Source: Gluconobacter cerevisiae (lineage in GTDB: Bacteria > Pseudomonadota > Alphaproteobacteria > Acetobacterales > Acetobacteraceae). Taken from it: 64,000 bases of DNA. Made by a program: the position numbers and the translations under genes. The notes below the pieces were generated by a model. The model ran no database searches. It was not told the origin of the DNA and saw only the letters and a program-made list of their open reading frames with translations. The stretch covers positions 248,001-312,000 of the forward strand of contig NZ_JABCQO010000003.1 in assembly GCF_015244675.1 (NCBI RefSeq), given 5' to 3'. Of this stretch, positions 55,803 through 64,000 are shown one piece after another; positions within the stretch are counted from its first letter, which is position 1; each line of letters starts with the position of its first letter.

Positions 55803-56201
55803 ATGTCTGCACGTCTTCTCAGAACCCTGGCCGTCACATTGTCTCTCACCGGACTGGTCGCCCTGACAGGCTGTGCCTCGGAAGGGAACGAAGCTCTTAA
55901 AAACGAGACCAGCGCCTCCATTGATCAGAAGATCCATGATGGTGTGACCACCAAGGACCAGATTCGGGCGCTGTTCGGAGATCCGCGCGAAAGCACGTTC
56001 ACTGATAGCGGTCATGAACAGTGGCGCTATGCGTTTACCAATGCCTCGTCTGACGCTGCCAACTTCATTCCGCTCTATGGCGACCTGCATCAGGGCACTC
56101 ATGGCACGGAAAAGACACTGACCGTAATCTTCAGCGGCGATGTCGTCTGGCACCACACCATGAATTCTTCTGCCGTCAAAACCGGCAGCGGGCTGTTCTG
56201 A
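55803..56201 (+). CDS. SmpA/BamE-like small lipoprotein
   Basis: 132 aa with a signal sequence and lipobox LTGC (Cys24). The mature part has the SmpA/OmlA-like segment DGVTTKDQIRALFGDPREST followed by EQWRYAF, as in BamE-fold proteins. Here it is a cargo gene and not the housekeeping bamE. A perfect 9-bp hairpin follows. Confidence 0.75.
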   Translation: MSARLLRTLAVTLSLTGLVALTGCASEGNEALKNETSASIDQKIHDGVTTKDQIRALFGDPRESTFTDSGHEQWRYAFTNASSDAANFIPLYGDLHQGTHGTEKTLTVIFSGDVVWHHTMNSSAVKTGSGLF

Positions 56202-56217
56202 GGTTACAGAAGAAAGT

Positions 56218-56243
56218 CCCCTCTGCCGTTGAAAGCAGAGGGG
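56218..56243 (+). terminator. Hairpin after the SmpA-like gene
   Basis: Arms CCCCTCTGC and GCAGAGGGG around an 8-base loop, 16 bp after the stop. There is no T-tract, so its strength as a terminator is uncertain. Confidence 0.5.
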
Positions 56244-56337
56244 ATGATTCAGGCCGGGGAAGACCGGAAGGCCTCGTCCGACCCAATGGATATATTGAAA
56301 ACAGCTCTCTGCTAGAATGGAAATGTAGGTTGATGAC

Positions 56338-56985
56338 CTACTCTTCCAGCATGGCAGGACCTTGAGGCAGACAGCTCCACTCTGCGGCCTGGCCGAAGGG
56401 TTCCTCCTCGCCAGGCGGTGGAGAGACGACATTTCCTGACAATACGAGCAGCCGGTTCAGCGGCTCCCATTCCAGCAGTGTTTCAAGCAGAGCCGTTGCG
56501 CAGTTCAGACGCAGGAAAGGGCTGTCCCGCGTCAGTTCTGTCATCAGGTCCGTACGCAGTTCGAGGGCGGATTCCTGCAACCCACACGGCCGCAACCACG
56601 ACGCCCGCTGTCGTGCGAGCCGGTACAGACAGAGATCATAAGGCGGTTGATCCTGCGGCCCACCCATCACGCAGCGCAGGAAGGACATGTGAAACCCTGC
56701 CAGAACAAAAGGTCTCGGCGCATCCACCGGCATCAGGGCGCGGAACAGGGGATCGCTGATGGTCAGAGCGGGTTGCCCGTGCTCGTCAAGACTTTCCTCA
56801 AGATGACCCGAGGCGCGCCGGGGTTCCCCCAGCCAGAGCAGGCTGCGCCCTTCGACAAACCCGTCCCTTTGCAGCAGCGTGACAGGAGCGCCCGCATAGG
56901 GCGCTCCTTTCTGATCCGGCGTCATGTCGAGCAGTTTCAGGCGCGTGATGGGCCAGCGCGGCAGCCGGATCGGACCAGGGGTCAT
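56338..56985 (-). CDS. Unknown protein, last gene of a four-gene island operon
   Basis: 215 aa, no family recognised. Beta-rich first half (TLLQRDGFVEGRSLLWLGEP) and a helical middle (DLCLYRLARQRASWL, TALLETLLEWEPLNRLLVLS). It overlaps the preceding gene by 4 bp, and all four genes of this operon run the same way. Codon pattern and tight packing support a real gene. Confidence 0.6.
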   Translation of the reverse strand: MTPGPIRLPRWPITRLKLLDMTPDQKGAPYAGAPVTLLQRDGFVEGRSLLWLGEPRRASGHLEESLDEHGQPALTISDPLFRALMPVDAPRPFVLAGFHMSFLRCVMGGPQDQPPYDLCLYRLARQRASWLRPCGLQESALELRTDLMTELTRDSPFLRLNCATALLETLLEWEPLNRLLVLSGNVVSPPPGEEEPFGQAAEWSCLPQGPAMLEE

Positions 56986-57629
56986 GACCCGCCTCCCGCG
57001 CGCAGCTGCGCTACCAGGGCGAGGAAACGCTTCTGTAACTGCGCTGGCTCAAGGAGGTCGTTGAGATACCAGATCTCGGGCGTAAGGCACTTCTGCCGGT
57101 AGACCTCCAGACGCCGGTCGAACTGCGCCAGAAGATTCGCTTCGCAGTCATTGCGCGTCACGCGGTCCGCACCGCAGGCGCCTACAATTTCGATATGCAT
57201 GACACGTGACCCGAAACGGATCGCGAAATCGGAATAGAACCGTGGCTGCTGAGACGGGTCGAGGGCAATTTCCAAGTCCAGCGCGACATCCCGCGGAACA
57301 ATGGGTTTGATCGCCTCATAGGCAATCCGCTCCGGGGTTGAATTCAGCCGGGTTCCGTCAGAGGCAACGCGGCCATGGCTGGGCAGACCGGGCCAGCGCT
57401 GCTCGACCCTGCGCAGGAGACCGGCCCAGACGCCGGGTCCTTCATCACCCAGTTGCGTGAGATGCCGCCCCGCCGGCTGAAGGTAGCGGAACAGGCTTGA
57501 GGGCGGCTGTGCCTTCAGTTTGTAACTGATGTCACGATACAGATCGAGATCGTCATCCGTGGGCTCGAAAAATGAGCGCGCGTGACGGGGCACGGTCGCC
57601 GCAGCGACCGGGATTTTTGTAAGAAGCAT
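56982..57629 (-). CDS. Unknown protein with a possible PD-(D/E)XK-like core
   Basis: 215 aa. The segment NSTPERIAYEAIKPIV followed by YSDFAIRFG and MHIEIVGACG places Glu, Asp and Glu at spacings like those in DUF559/Vsr-type nuclease folds, where an E-x-G-x-H or E-x-K completes the site; the last basic residue is not evident. So a nuclease fold is possible but not shown. It overlaps the next gene by 4 bp. Confidence 0.6.
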   Translation of the reverse strand: MLLTKIPVAAATVPRHARSFFEPTDDDLDLYRDISYKLKAQPPSSLFRYLQPAGRHLTQLGDEGPGVWAGLLRRVEQRWPGLPSHGRVASDGTRLNSTPERIAYEAIKPIVPRDVALDLEIALDPSQQPRFYSDFAIRFGSRVMHIEIVGACGADRVTRNDCEANLLAQFDRRLEVYRQKCLTPEIWYLNDLLEPAQLQKRFLALVAQLRAGGGS

Positions 57630-57701
57630 GAAGCATCCAGATTTTTGAGAAGATGAAATAAAGGGACAGGCCGACGCTGTCGGGCCGGTCGGTGTCAGGT
57701 G

Positions 57702-58292
57702 TTACGGGCGATACTTGAGGCCGCTCCCAGGCACCTGTCCGGTCCAAAGGGTTTCGATCAGTCGGGCCGCGGCCTGAATACGGACGAGATCGGAAGCCGG
57801 ATGAACGCCCGAGCGATCTTCCGCTGCAAACCGGGCCAGAAGTCTTTCCGGATCATCTCCAATCCCTGCCAACTCTGGCGCAAGCTGCAGCATCAGAGCG
57901 GCAAGGGTCATGACCTGCGGCGTTTTCGTTGAGCAGGGCCCGAGCCAGGCCATCTCCTGCACCCCCATGAGCAGGACGAGATCCGGAAGAAGGACAGCAG
58001 AAGAGAGGATGCTGTCTGTGCCGTCCTCTCCTGCACCCGTGAAGTCTGGCATGGGCTGGTGCAGGATCTGGTCCCACAGAGCCTGCCGGTTGGCCGGGTC
58101 CTGATCGGCGGACAGACAGGGAAACCACAGCCCCAGACGTTCGGCCACGGGCACGGGCTCAGTCCGGGACAGGACAAGATCGTACAGACATACCGCACTC
58201 CCGGTCGTCCTGAGCGGAGCGTCCCGGCGATCACGGGAGGAGACAAGACCCATCAGGCGGACAGCGAGGTCCGTGCGCCGGAAGGGCGTCAT
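57702..58292 (-). CDS. Unknown helical protein of the island operon
   Basis: 196 aa, not recognised. It is mostly helical with hydrophobic stretches too short for membrane spans (SILSSAVLLPDLVLLMGVQE) and a C-terminus LIETLWTGQVPG. It overlaps the upstream gene by 4 bp (58289-58292). Confidence 0.55.
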   Translation of the reverse strand: MTPFRRTDLAVRLMGLVSSRDRRDAPLRTTGSAVCLYDLVLSRTEPVPVAERLGLWFPCLSADQDPANRQALWDQILHQPMPDFTGAGEDGTDSILSSAVLLPDLVLLMGVQEMAWLGPCSTKTPQVMTLAALMLQLAPELAGIGDDPERLLARFAAEDRSGVHPASDLVRIQAAARLIETLWTGQVPGSGLKYRP

Positions 58293-58495
58293 GTCCGGTC
58301 TCCTACGCGGTCCGTCAGCGCCCGGTTCAGGGAACGGATCGTCTGCGCCAGAACGATCAGCGTTCCCTCAAGCCGGGTGTCGCTTGTGAAGGCTCCGGGC
58401 TGCGCGATCACATCGCGCAGTATGGGAAGAACAATGCCTGCCAGGACGGCGTGAGCATCAAAAAGCGTGTCGAGTTCGGTGACTGATCTGGTCAT
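58289..58495 (-). CDS. Small helical protein, first gene of the island operon
   Basis: 68 aa from ATG 58495 (MTRSVTELDTLFDAHAVLAG): two helices with regularly spaced leucines and a basic end. Function unknown. Transcription would start in the 700-bp control region that carries the phased repeats. Confidence 0.55.
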   Translation of the reverse strand: MTRSVTELDTLFDAHAVLAGIVLPILRDVIAQPGAFTSDTRLEGTLIVLAQTIRSLNRALTDRVGDRT

Positions 58496-58827
58496 TGCGA
58501 AAGGCTCCAAAAAGAGGTAGCCCAGAGAACGAGAGAGAAAATCCTCGCTCTGGTCGCACGGCGACCATTCCAGCTCACGCCCCGCGTGAGCCCATCTGGG
58601 GTGAGGACCAGCCCGGCCCTCCCTTGCGAAGCCAAAAAAACGACAGACCCCCCCTGATCATTTCCCGTCATGAGAGAGCGAGAAAGGTTGAGTTCTGCAC
58701 CGCCGCCCTCAGGGCGGCGCGACCCCGGAACGGGGGCGCGTGCAGGTCCGGATGACGCGTCACAACGTGATGCGGACGCCCCCGGCGGGGCACGAACATG
58801 AAACGGTTTCAAGGGACTGTTTTAAAA

Positions 58828-58856
58828 GGGTTTTTGGAGCCTTGCTCCAAAAACCC
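58828..58856. repeat. Perfect 13-bp inverted repeat
   Basis: Arms GGGTTTTTGGAGC and GCTCCAAAAACCC around CTT. On the minus strand it is followed by TTTT, so it could terminate the integrase transcript 350 bp downstream of that gene, or be a protein or nicking site. Confidence 0.65.
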
Positions 58857-58957
58857 GGTATCGTGCCATCTTAAGCGATCTGGCAGTACGATTTCATGGC
58901 GCATTGCCATGGTCTGAGGTTGCTGATCGGGTATCACCCTGATCCGCCCTCGTCGTG

Positions 58958-59073
58958 TGACGCTTGAATGACGCATCCCGGGTCCGCGCGATGGCGACAT
59001 GACGCATGGATGACGCGTCACGGAGAGTGTTCGGACCGGCATGACGCATGAATGACGCATGCGTGACGCGTCA
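58958..59073. repeat. Helically phased TGACGC repeat array (42-bp period)
   Basis: TGACGC begins at 58958, 58969, 59000, 59011, 59042, 59053 and 59064. Pairs are 11 bp apart and the units repeat every 42 bp, i.e. one and four helical turns. Each unit ends in TGACGCATCC or the palindrome TGACGCGTCA. A further TGACGCGTCA lies at 58753. It is an iteron-like or multi-operator array. Confidence 0.8.
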
Positions 59074-59202
59074 TCGGGCTTTTGGTGGATCTTCAGGGCG
59101 ATCAGCAGAATTCATGCATTTTGCCACAGAGGCGGGGATGGGGTTCTGAAGGCGCTGGAACCATTCCTTATCCGGAAAAATTATTCAGCGATTGAGGCCC
59201 GT

Positions 59203-60495
59203 TCAGGCGTCTGGATCTCCGATGTCAGAGTTTTTCCAGGTGAAGAGCGGGGCGCTGTCAGGATCGGGACGCTGAGGCTTTGCGATTGCCTCAGTGGATT
59301 GCCCTGCACAGAAGCGTTCCCAGGCATGCATCATCTCGGAACGCCTGTTGAAGAGATCCCCCCGGCGATAGGCGGCCTCAACCTTGTCACCGATGGCATG
59401 GGCCAACGCCATTTCGGCGACCTCCCTCGGAAAGTCGGTTTCTTCGGCCGCCCAGTCCCGGAAGCTGGAGCGCAAACCATGGATCGTCACATCCTTCGTG
59501 CCTGCGGCCTGATGGAGGGCCTTGGAGACCGCGACATCGCTCAACGGCGAACCGACCCGGCCACCAGGAAAGACGAAACTGTCCTCACCGAGACTGGATC
59601 TCAGGGTCTGGACTTTATACAGCAGCGCCATCGCTCCGTTCGTCAGGGGCACACGATGCTCCCGCCCGGCCTTCATCCGCTCGGCCGGGATGGTCCAGAT
59701 CTGTTTCTTCAGATCGATTTCCGACCACAGGGCCTTTCGGACCTCGCCAGACCGGGTTGCGGTCAGGCAGACGAACCGTGCGGCCAGAGCTCCCACACCA
59801 TGCTCGGCGCTGAGCCGGCTGTAGACCGGCGGGAGGTCGCGATAGGGCAAGGCGGCATGGTGCACCACCTTCGTGACTGCCGTGGGTTTGGGGAGGATGT
59901 TGGCCAGATGCCCCCGCCAGCGGGCCGGGTTCTCCCCCTCGCGCCAGTGGTGGCTCTGCGCATAGTCCAGAATACGCTCCATCCGTCCACGCAGCCGTGT
60001 TGCGGTTTCGGTCGTGCTCTCCCAGATCGGTCGCAGGACGGCGAGAACGTCCTCTGTCTGGACGCTGCCAATCGGTTTCTGACCGAGGATGGGAGAGACA
60101 TGCCGCTCCAGAGAGCTGCGCCACATGGGCGCCGAGCGCGGATCTTTCCAGCCCGGCGCCTGTTCGGTGATGTACTGCTCGGCAACCTGCGCGAAGGTGC
60201 GCTCCTGAACATCAGGTCCCTTCTGTCGGGCTTTTTCTTCCAGGGGGTCGATCCCCTGCAGAAGCAGGCGCCGGTTCTCGGTCGCCTGGAGCCGGGCATC
60301 GGCCAGAGAAATATCCCGGGCGGGACCGAGTCCCATTTCCCGTCTTTTGCCGGTCTCAGGGCTTTTGTAGCGGAAAGTCCAGGCCCGGGTGTCGCCGCGG
60401 ACAGTGATCCATAGATTTCCGCCATCACCATAGACCCCGTCTTTGAGGGAGGCGACCTTGCGGGCATTCATCTGGTTCGGCGGAAGCTTGCTCAT
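59203..60495 (-). CDS. P4-type tyrosine integrase of the island
   Basis: 430 aa. It has the P4-family N-terminal arm-binding domain (LKDGVYGDGGNLWITV, EMGLGPARDISLADAR), a core-binding domain near 100-190, and the catalytic domain with Arg in FVCLTATRSGEVRKALW, HGLRSSFRDWA (HxLR) and the tyrosine near AHAIGDKVEAAYRRGD. Transcribed toward the island interior, with its 5' end 151 bp from attR, the typical position for an integrase acting on tRNA-Ser. Confidence 0.93.
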   Translation of the reverse strand: MSKLPPNQMNARKVASLKDGVYGDGGNLWITVRGDTRAWTFRYKSPETGKRREMGLGPARDISLADARLQATENRRLLLQGIDPLEEKARQKGPDVQERTFAQVAEQYITEQAPGWKDPRSAPMWRSSLERHVSPILGQKPIGSVQTEDVLAVLRPIWESTTETATRLRGRMERILDYAQSHHWREGENPARWRGHLANILPKPTAVTKVVHHAALPYRDLPPVYSRLSAEHGVGALAARFVCLTATRSGEVRKALWSEIDLKKQIWTIPAERMKAGREHRVPLTNGAMALLYKVQTLRSSLGEDSFVFPGGRVGSPLSDVAVSKALHQAAGTKDVTIHGLRSSFRDWAAEETDFPREVAEMALAHAIGDKVEAAYRRGDLFNRRSEMMHAWERFCAGQSTEAIAKPQRPDPDSAPLFTWKNSDIGDPDA

Positions 60496-60504
60496 GGCTT
60501 TTTA

Positions 60505-60527
60505 GTCCCATCTTCCGTCCCACCTTA
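60505..60527. repeat. Right arm-type repeats next to the integrase start
   Basis: GTCCCATCTT (60505) and GTCCCACCTTA (60517), 12 bp apart, 10-32 bp upstream of the integrase ATG. Same two elements as at 29671-29693 but in the opposite order. They would also let the integrase autoregulate. Confidence 0.55.
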
Positions 60528-60645
60528 CGGGATAGGTTTCAATGCGTCTATCTGCTTCTTCAGGATGGCATGGATTTCTGTAAAATCATGAAAAACAAGG
60601 GTTATTGCACCGATCTGCTTTTCCGTGATGCCCCAGGTCGGCGGA

Positions 60646-60661
60646 CACCCTCTCCGCCAGA
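60646..60661 (+). repeat. attR: right 16-bp direct repeat of the island
   Basis: CACCCTCTCCGCCAGA, identical to the 3' end of tRNA-Ser at 29603-29618. No tRNA surrounds this copy. Confidence 0.85.
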
Positions 60662-60773
60662 AGATATATTCTATGACATTCCATGATGCGCATCCGGCCT
60701 TGAATTCGGCGGGTTTCCGACGATTTTAACGATCCAGAGCGTACTGTGGCAATCCTTGAAGCGCATGCAATGC

Positions 60774-60812
60774 GGGGGTAGTTATGGGGGTATCAGAATG
60801 GTCCTGGGGGTA
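60774..60812 (+). repeat. Three GGGGGTA repeats before the second integrase
   Basis: GGGGGTA at 60774, 60786 and 60806, spaced 12 and 20 bp, ending just before the ATG at 60816. The last copy also acts as the G-rich ribosome binding site. They may be arm sites of the second integrase. Confidence 0.5.
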
Positions 60813-60815
60813 TCG

Positions 60816-62024
60816 ATGCTGACAGATGTCCAGCTCCGGCGCCTTGCCCCGAAAGACAAGGCTTACAAGCTTGCAGACGCAGGTGGTCTTTTTATTCTCG
60901 TCCAGCCGAACGGATCGCGCCTCTGGCGTATGAAGTATCGCTTCGGTGGCAAGGAGAAACTCCTTGCATTTGGCACTTATCCCGAAGTGACGCTCGCAAA
61001 AGCCAGAGACGCCCGGGATCAGGCACGTAGCGAGCTCCGTGCCGGTCGGGATCCTTCATTGACCCGCAAACAGCGTCAGGCAGAAGCCCGACAGACAGAT
61101 CGCCAACTCAGAAACGTTGGAGAAATCTGGATCGCTTCCCAGGCCTCGCGCTGGACCCCGCGCCACCGGAAAAACGTCGAAACAAGCTTGGAGCGGTTCG
61201 TCTGGCCTGATCTGGGCTCTCTCAATCTTGACGATATCACTCCGCCAATGGTGCTCGCGACCATCAGAAAGATCGAAGCCGGAAGAGCCAGGGAAACGGC
61301 ACGCCGGATACGTCAGAGACTGAGTGCGATTTTCCTGTTCGGCATTGCCCACGGTCTGGGCACACAGGATCCCGCAGCGGTCATCAAGGGGGCACTCGTT
61401 CCGCTGAAAAAAGGTCGTCAGCCCGCCATCACCGATCTGGGGGAACTGCGCGATCTGTTCCGTCAGGTTGAAGCCATTCCGGCTCACCCTGTGACGTTAC
61501 TGGCGCTCCGCTTTCTCGCCCTGACCTCTGTACGTCCCGGCGAGGTCCATGCCATGGGATGGCACGAACTTTCAGAGGATCGGTCCGTCTGGCTGATTCC
61601 GGCAGAGCGCATGAAGATGCGTCGGGAACATGAAGTCCCCCCTTCCCGACAGGCGCGCGAGATTCTGGAGGCAGTTTTCCTGCTGACAAGCAAAGGGCCG
61701 CTCGTTTTCCCAAACAACCGATGGGCGCATCGCCCGATGAGTGAGAACGCGTTCAGTTATCTTCTTCAGCGGTCAGGATATTCTGGGCGCCAGGTTCCGC
61801 ACAGCTTTCGGGCGTCATTCTCGTCAATCATGAACGAACGCTACCCGTCCGACAGGGCCATCATCGACCTCATGCTGGCGCATCAGAACAAGGATCGGGT
61901 GGAAGCAGCCTATAATCGTGCTCTTCATCGTGAGCGAAGAAAAGAACTCGCTCAGATCTGCGCCGATCTTCTTATGGAGCACGCTTCACCCCCAGCCGAT
62001 TTTCTCGGTCACCAAAAGCGATAG
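60816..62024 (+). CDS. Second P4-type tyrosine integrase, outside attR
   Basis: 402 aa from ATG 60816 with GGGGG six bases upstream. N-terminal arm-binding domain (LADAGGLFILVQPNGSRLWR, AFGTYPEVTLAKARDAR), catalytic Arg in ALTSVRPGEVHAMGW, HSFRASFSSIMNERY (HxFR), and tyrosine near QNKDRVEAAYNRALHRE. It differs clearly in sequence from the first integrase and lies 155 bp to the right of attR, pointing away from it. It appears intact and suggests a second, perhaps decayed, element in tandem. Confidence 0.9.
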   Translation: MLTDVQLRRLAPKDKAYKLADAGGLFILVQPNGSRLWRMKYRFGGKEKLLAFGTYPEVTLAKARDARDQARSELRAGRDPSLTRKQRQAEARQTDRQLRNVGEIWIASQASRWTPRHRKNVETSLERFVWPDLGSLNLDDITPPMVLATIRKIEAGRARETARRIRQRLSAIFLFGIAHGLGTQDPAAVIKGALVPLKKGRQPAITDLGELRDLFRQVEAIPAHPVTLLALRFLALTSVRPGEVHAMGWHELSEDRSVWLIPAERMKMRREHEVPPSRQAREILEAVFLLTSKGPLVFPNNRWAHRPMSENAFSYLLQRSGYSGRQVPHSFRASFSSIMNERYPSDRAIIDLMLAHQNKDRVEAAYNRALHRERRKELAQICADLLMEHASPPADFLGHQKR

Positions 62025-62074
62025 ACAGCCACCTCCATCTTTCAGTGGAAAGCAATACCAGATCAAAGAGCTTG

Positions 62075-62847
<773 letters not shown>

Positions 62848-62934
62848 TACTGAACAAATCCCTCTCCGGTAAGCCCTGGGCAGTTCACCCAGAAGGGCAA
62901 TGGGAGATCTTTTTCCACCGCTTAAACACAGCTG

Positions 62935-63732
62935 CTAGAGCGTTTTTGCTATGACGCCAAGCCATGGACTTAACCAGCCCAGACCCTCAGATGTCGTAGA
63001 GCGGGGATTATATTCGCACCCAATCCATCCGCGATAACCAACACGGTCCAGCCATTTGAAAAGATAAGGATAATTGACCTCACCCGCGTCTGGCTCATGC
63101 CGATCAGGGACGCTAGCCGCCTGAATATGGCCGATCGATTCAAATAAGGTCTCCAATCGCACCACAAGGTCACCCTGCATGATCTGCGCGTGATACAGAT
63201 CGAACTGGATCTTCACATTATCCACCCCGATCAGGTCACAAACTGCCTTCGTTTCTTCCTGATAGTTCACAAAATATCCGGGCATGTTGCGCGTATTGAT
63301 AGCTTCGAGAACGATAGTCAACCCAAGAGACTTCGCTTGTGAGGCGGCGTATTCAATATTCCGCAGATAGGTTTCCATCTGTCGTTCATACGGGATGTCA
63401 TGATCGCGCAGACCGGCCATGACATGCAGGCGGCTGTTCCCGAGAACCTGAGAGTACTCCAGTGCCAGCCCGATCGTGCGCTCGAACTCCTCTTCACGCC
63501 CAGGGAGTGCCGCCAATCCACGCTCCCCCTGATCCCAGTTTCCAGGAGGGGCATTGAACAGCGCAACATGCAGATCGTTTCCCCGGACGCGGGTCTTCAG
63601 GTCCTGCCTGTCAAAAGCATATGGGAACAGGAATTCGACGCCTTTGAACCCATCGCGCGCGGCGGCGTCAAAACGCTCGAGAAATTCAAGCTCCGGGTAG
63701 TTCATGGTCAGGTTTGCGGCAAAAGCGGGCAT
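62935..63732 (-). CDS. hyi: Hydroxypyruvate isomerase (Hyi/OtnI family)
   Basis: 265-aa TIM-barrel enzyme interconverting hydroxypyruvate and tartronate semialdehyde, or a related OtnI isomerase. It starts MPAFAANLTMNYPELEFLER and shows DGFKGVEFLFPYAFD, LEAINTRNMPGYFV, VKIQFDLYHAQIMQGDL and the metal-site Glu in GWIGCEYNPRSTT. Starting at 63732, with AAGGAAG upstream, gives normal length; the frame opens at 63810. It follows the gluconate permease on the same strand by 25 bp. Confidence 0.92.
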   Translation of the reverse strand: MPAFAANLTMNYPELEFLERFDAAARDGFKGVEFLFPYAFDRQDLKTRVRGNDLHVALFNAPPGNWDQGERGLAALPGREEEFERTIGLALEYSQVLGNSRLHVMAGLRDHDIPYERQMETYLRNIEYAASQAKSLGLTIVLEAINTRNMPGYFVNYQEETKAVCDLIGVDNVKIQFDLYHAQIMQGDLVVRLETLFESIGHIQAASVPDRHEPDAGEVNYPYLFKWLDRVGYRGWIGCEYNPRSTTSEGLGWLSPWLGVIAKTL

Positions 63733-63757
63733 GACGTGAGACTTCCTTTGTGGTGAA

Positions 63758-64000
63758 TTACGAGACGAAAGGCCACAGGATGCAGGTTGCCAGAAACCCC
63801 AGAATACCAAGGGTCGTTGTCAGAACAGTCCAGGTCCGCAGACCGTCTGCCACATCAATTCCGGACAGTTTCGTGAAGATCCAGAACCCTGCGTCGTTGA
63901 CGTGAGACACCGATAGCCCTCCTCCCCCCATGGCAAGCGCCAGCAGAGCAAGCTGGTTGGGGTTGGCATGCATCTCGGCAATCATGGGGCCGAGAATTCC
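63758..64000 (-). CDS. GntP-family gluconate permease, C-terminal part (cut by window edge)
   Basis: The last 80 residues of a GntP-type gluconate/proton symporter: GILGPMIAEMHANPNQ at the edge, then the family hallmark SVSHVNDAGFWIFTKLSG, LRTWTVLTTTLGILG and a hydrophobic end (FLATCILWPFVS). The rest of the gene is beyond base 64000. Grouping with hyi suggests a sugar-acid catabolic operon. Confidence 0.9.
   Translation of the reverse strand, partial: GILGPMIAEMHANPNQLALLALAMGGGGLSVSHVNDAGFWIFTKLSGIDVADGLRTWTVLTTTLGILGFLATCILWPFVS

Larger units (their letters stand above)
58496..59202. other. 700-bp control region with palindromes and phased repeats
   Basis: No supportable gene. It holds TGAAACGGTTTCA (58799-58811, 6-bp arms), a perfect 13-bp inverted repeat at 58828-58856, three TGACGCGTCA palindromes and the phased TGACGC array at 58958-59073. 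It lies between the operon promoter and the integrase 3' end. Confidence 0.6.

Noticed and set aside
58753-59073. CRISPR array
   Set aside because: The repeats are 6-10 bp with 42-bp periodicity and repeated spacers, without Cas genes; this is a protein-binding array.
62868-62878. Possible third copy of the att core (CCCTCTCCG) right of the IS3 remnant
   Set aside because: Only nine bases match and the following bases differ, so it is not better than chance.

Overview
The window looks like chromosomal DNA of an acetic acid bacterium (Acetobacteraceae, most likely Gluconobacter or a close relative). This is inferred from the alphaproteobacterial gene orders bamD-recN-ligA and ffh-rpsP-rimM-trmD-rplS-leuCDB, from high-GC housekeeping genes, and from a gluconate permease next to a hydroxypyruvate isomerase. 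No database search was possible, so the genus is a guess.

Region 1 (1-29,526) is core genome: outer-membrane assembly (end of bamD), DNA repair and ligation (recN, ligA), a CorC-like membrane protein, nicotinamidase, an Ivy-type lysozyme inhibitor, three tRNAs (Arg-TCT, Pro-TGG, Asn-GTT), xanthine phosphoribosyltransferase, an MFS exporter, rnhA-thrB-ispH, an OPT transporter, a cobalamin adenosyltransferase, small envelope proteins, an M3 peptidase, two tandem aspartate-family aminotransferases, and one long co-directional run from ffh through the ribosomal/tRNA-modification genes to leuCDB, ending in a strong terminator.

Region 2 (about 29,603-60,661) is a 31-kb genomic island integrated in the 3' end of tRNA-Ser(TGA). 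A 16-bp direct repeat marks both ends, a P4-type integrase lies just inside the right end and an AlpA/excisionase-like protein just inside the left end. The left half is a defence cluster: Hachiman (HamA nuclease, HamB helicase), a Zn-ribbon adenine methyltransferase paired with a 1401-aa RecB/Dna2-like nuclease-helicase, an NdpA-like protein paired with a C-terminally membrane-anchored protein, a decayed DnaQ-like exonuclease and a nuclease/NB-ARC/TPR STAND ATPase. An IS91-family element with its own tyrosine recombinase follows. The right half holds an FkbM methyltransferase, a repressor with a substituted S24 active site, small membrane proteins and lipoproteins, a four-gene operon of unknown function and a helically phased TGACGC repeat array.

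Region 3 (60,662-64,000) begins with a second, different integrase directly beside the island's right end, followed by a broken IS3-family transposase. Core-type genes then resume with hydroxypyruvate isomerase and a gluconate permease cut by the window edge.

The strongest candidates for undescribed biology are the methyltransferase/nuclease-helicase pair upstream of Hachiman, the NdpA-like/membrane pair, the STAND ATPase, and the unknown operon with its phased repeat array.
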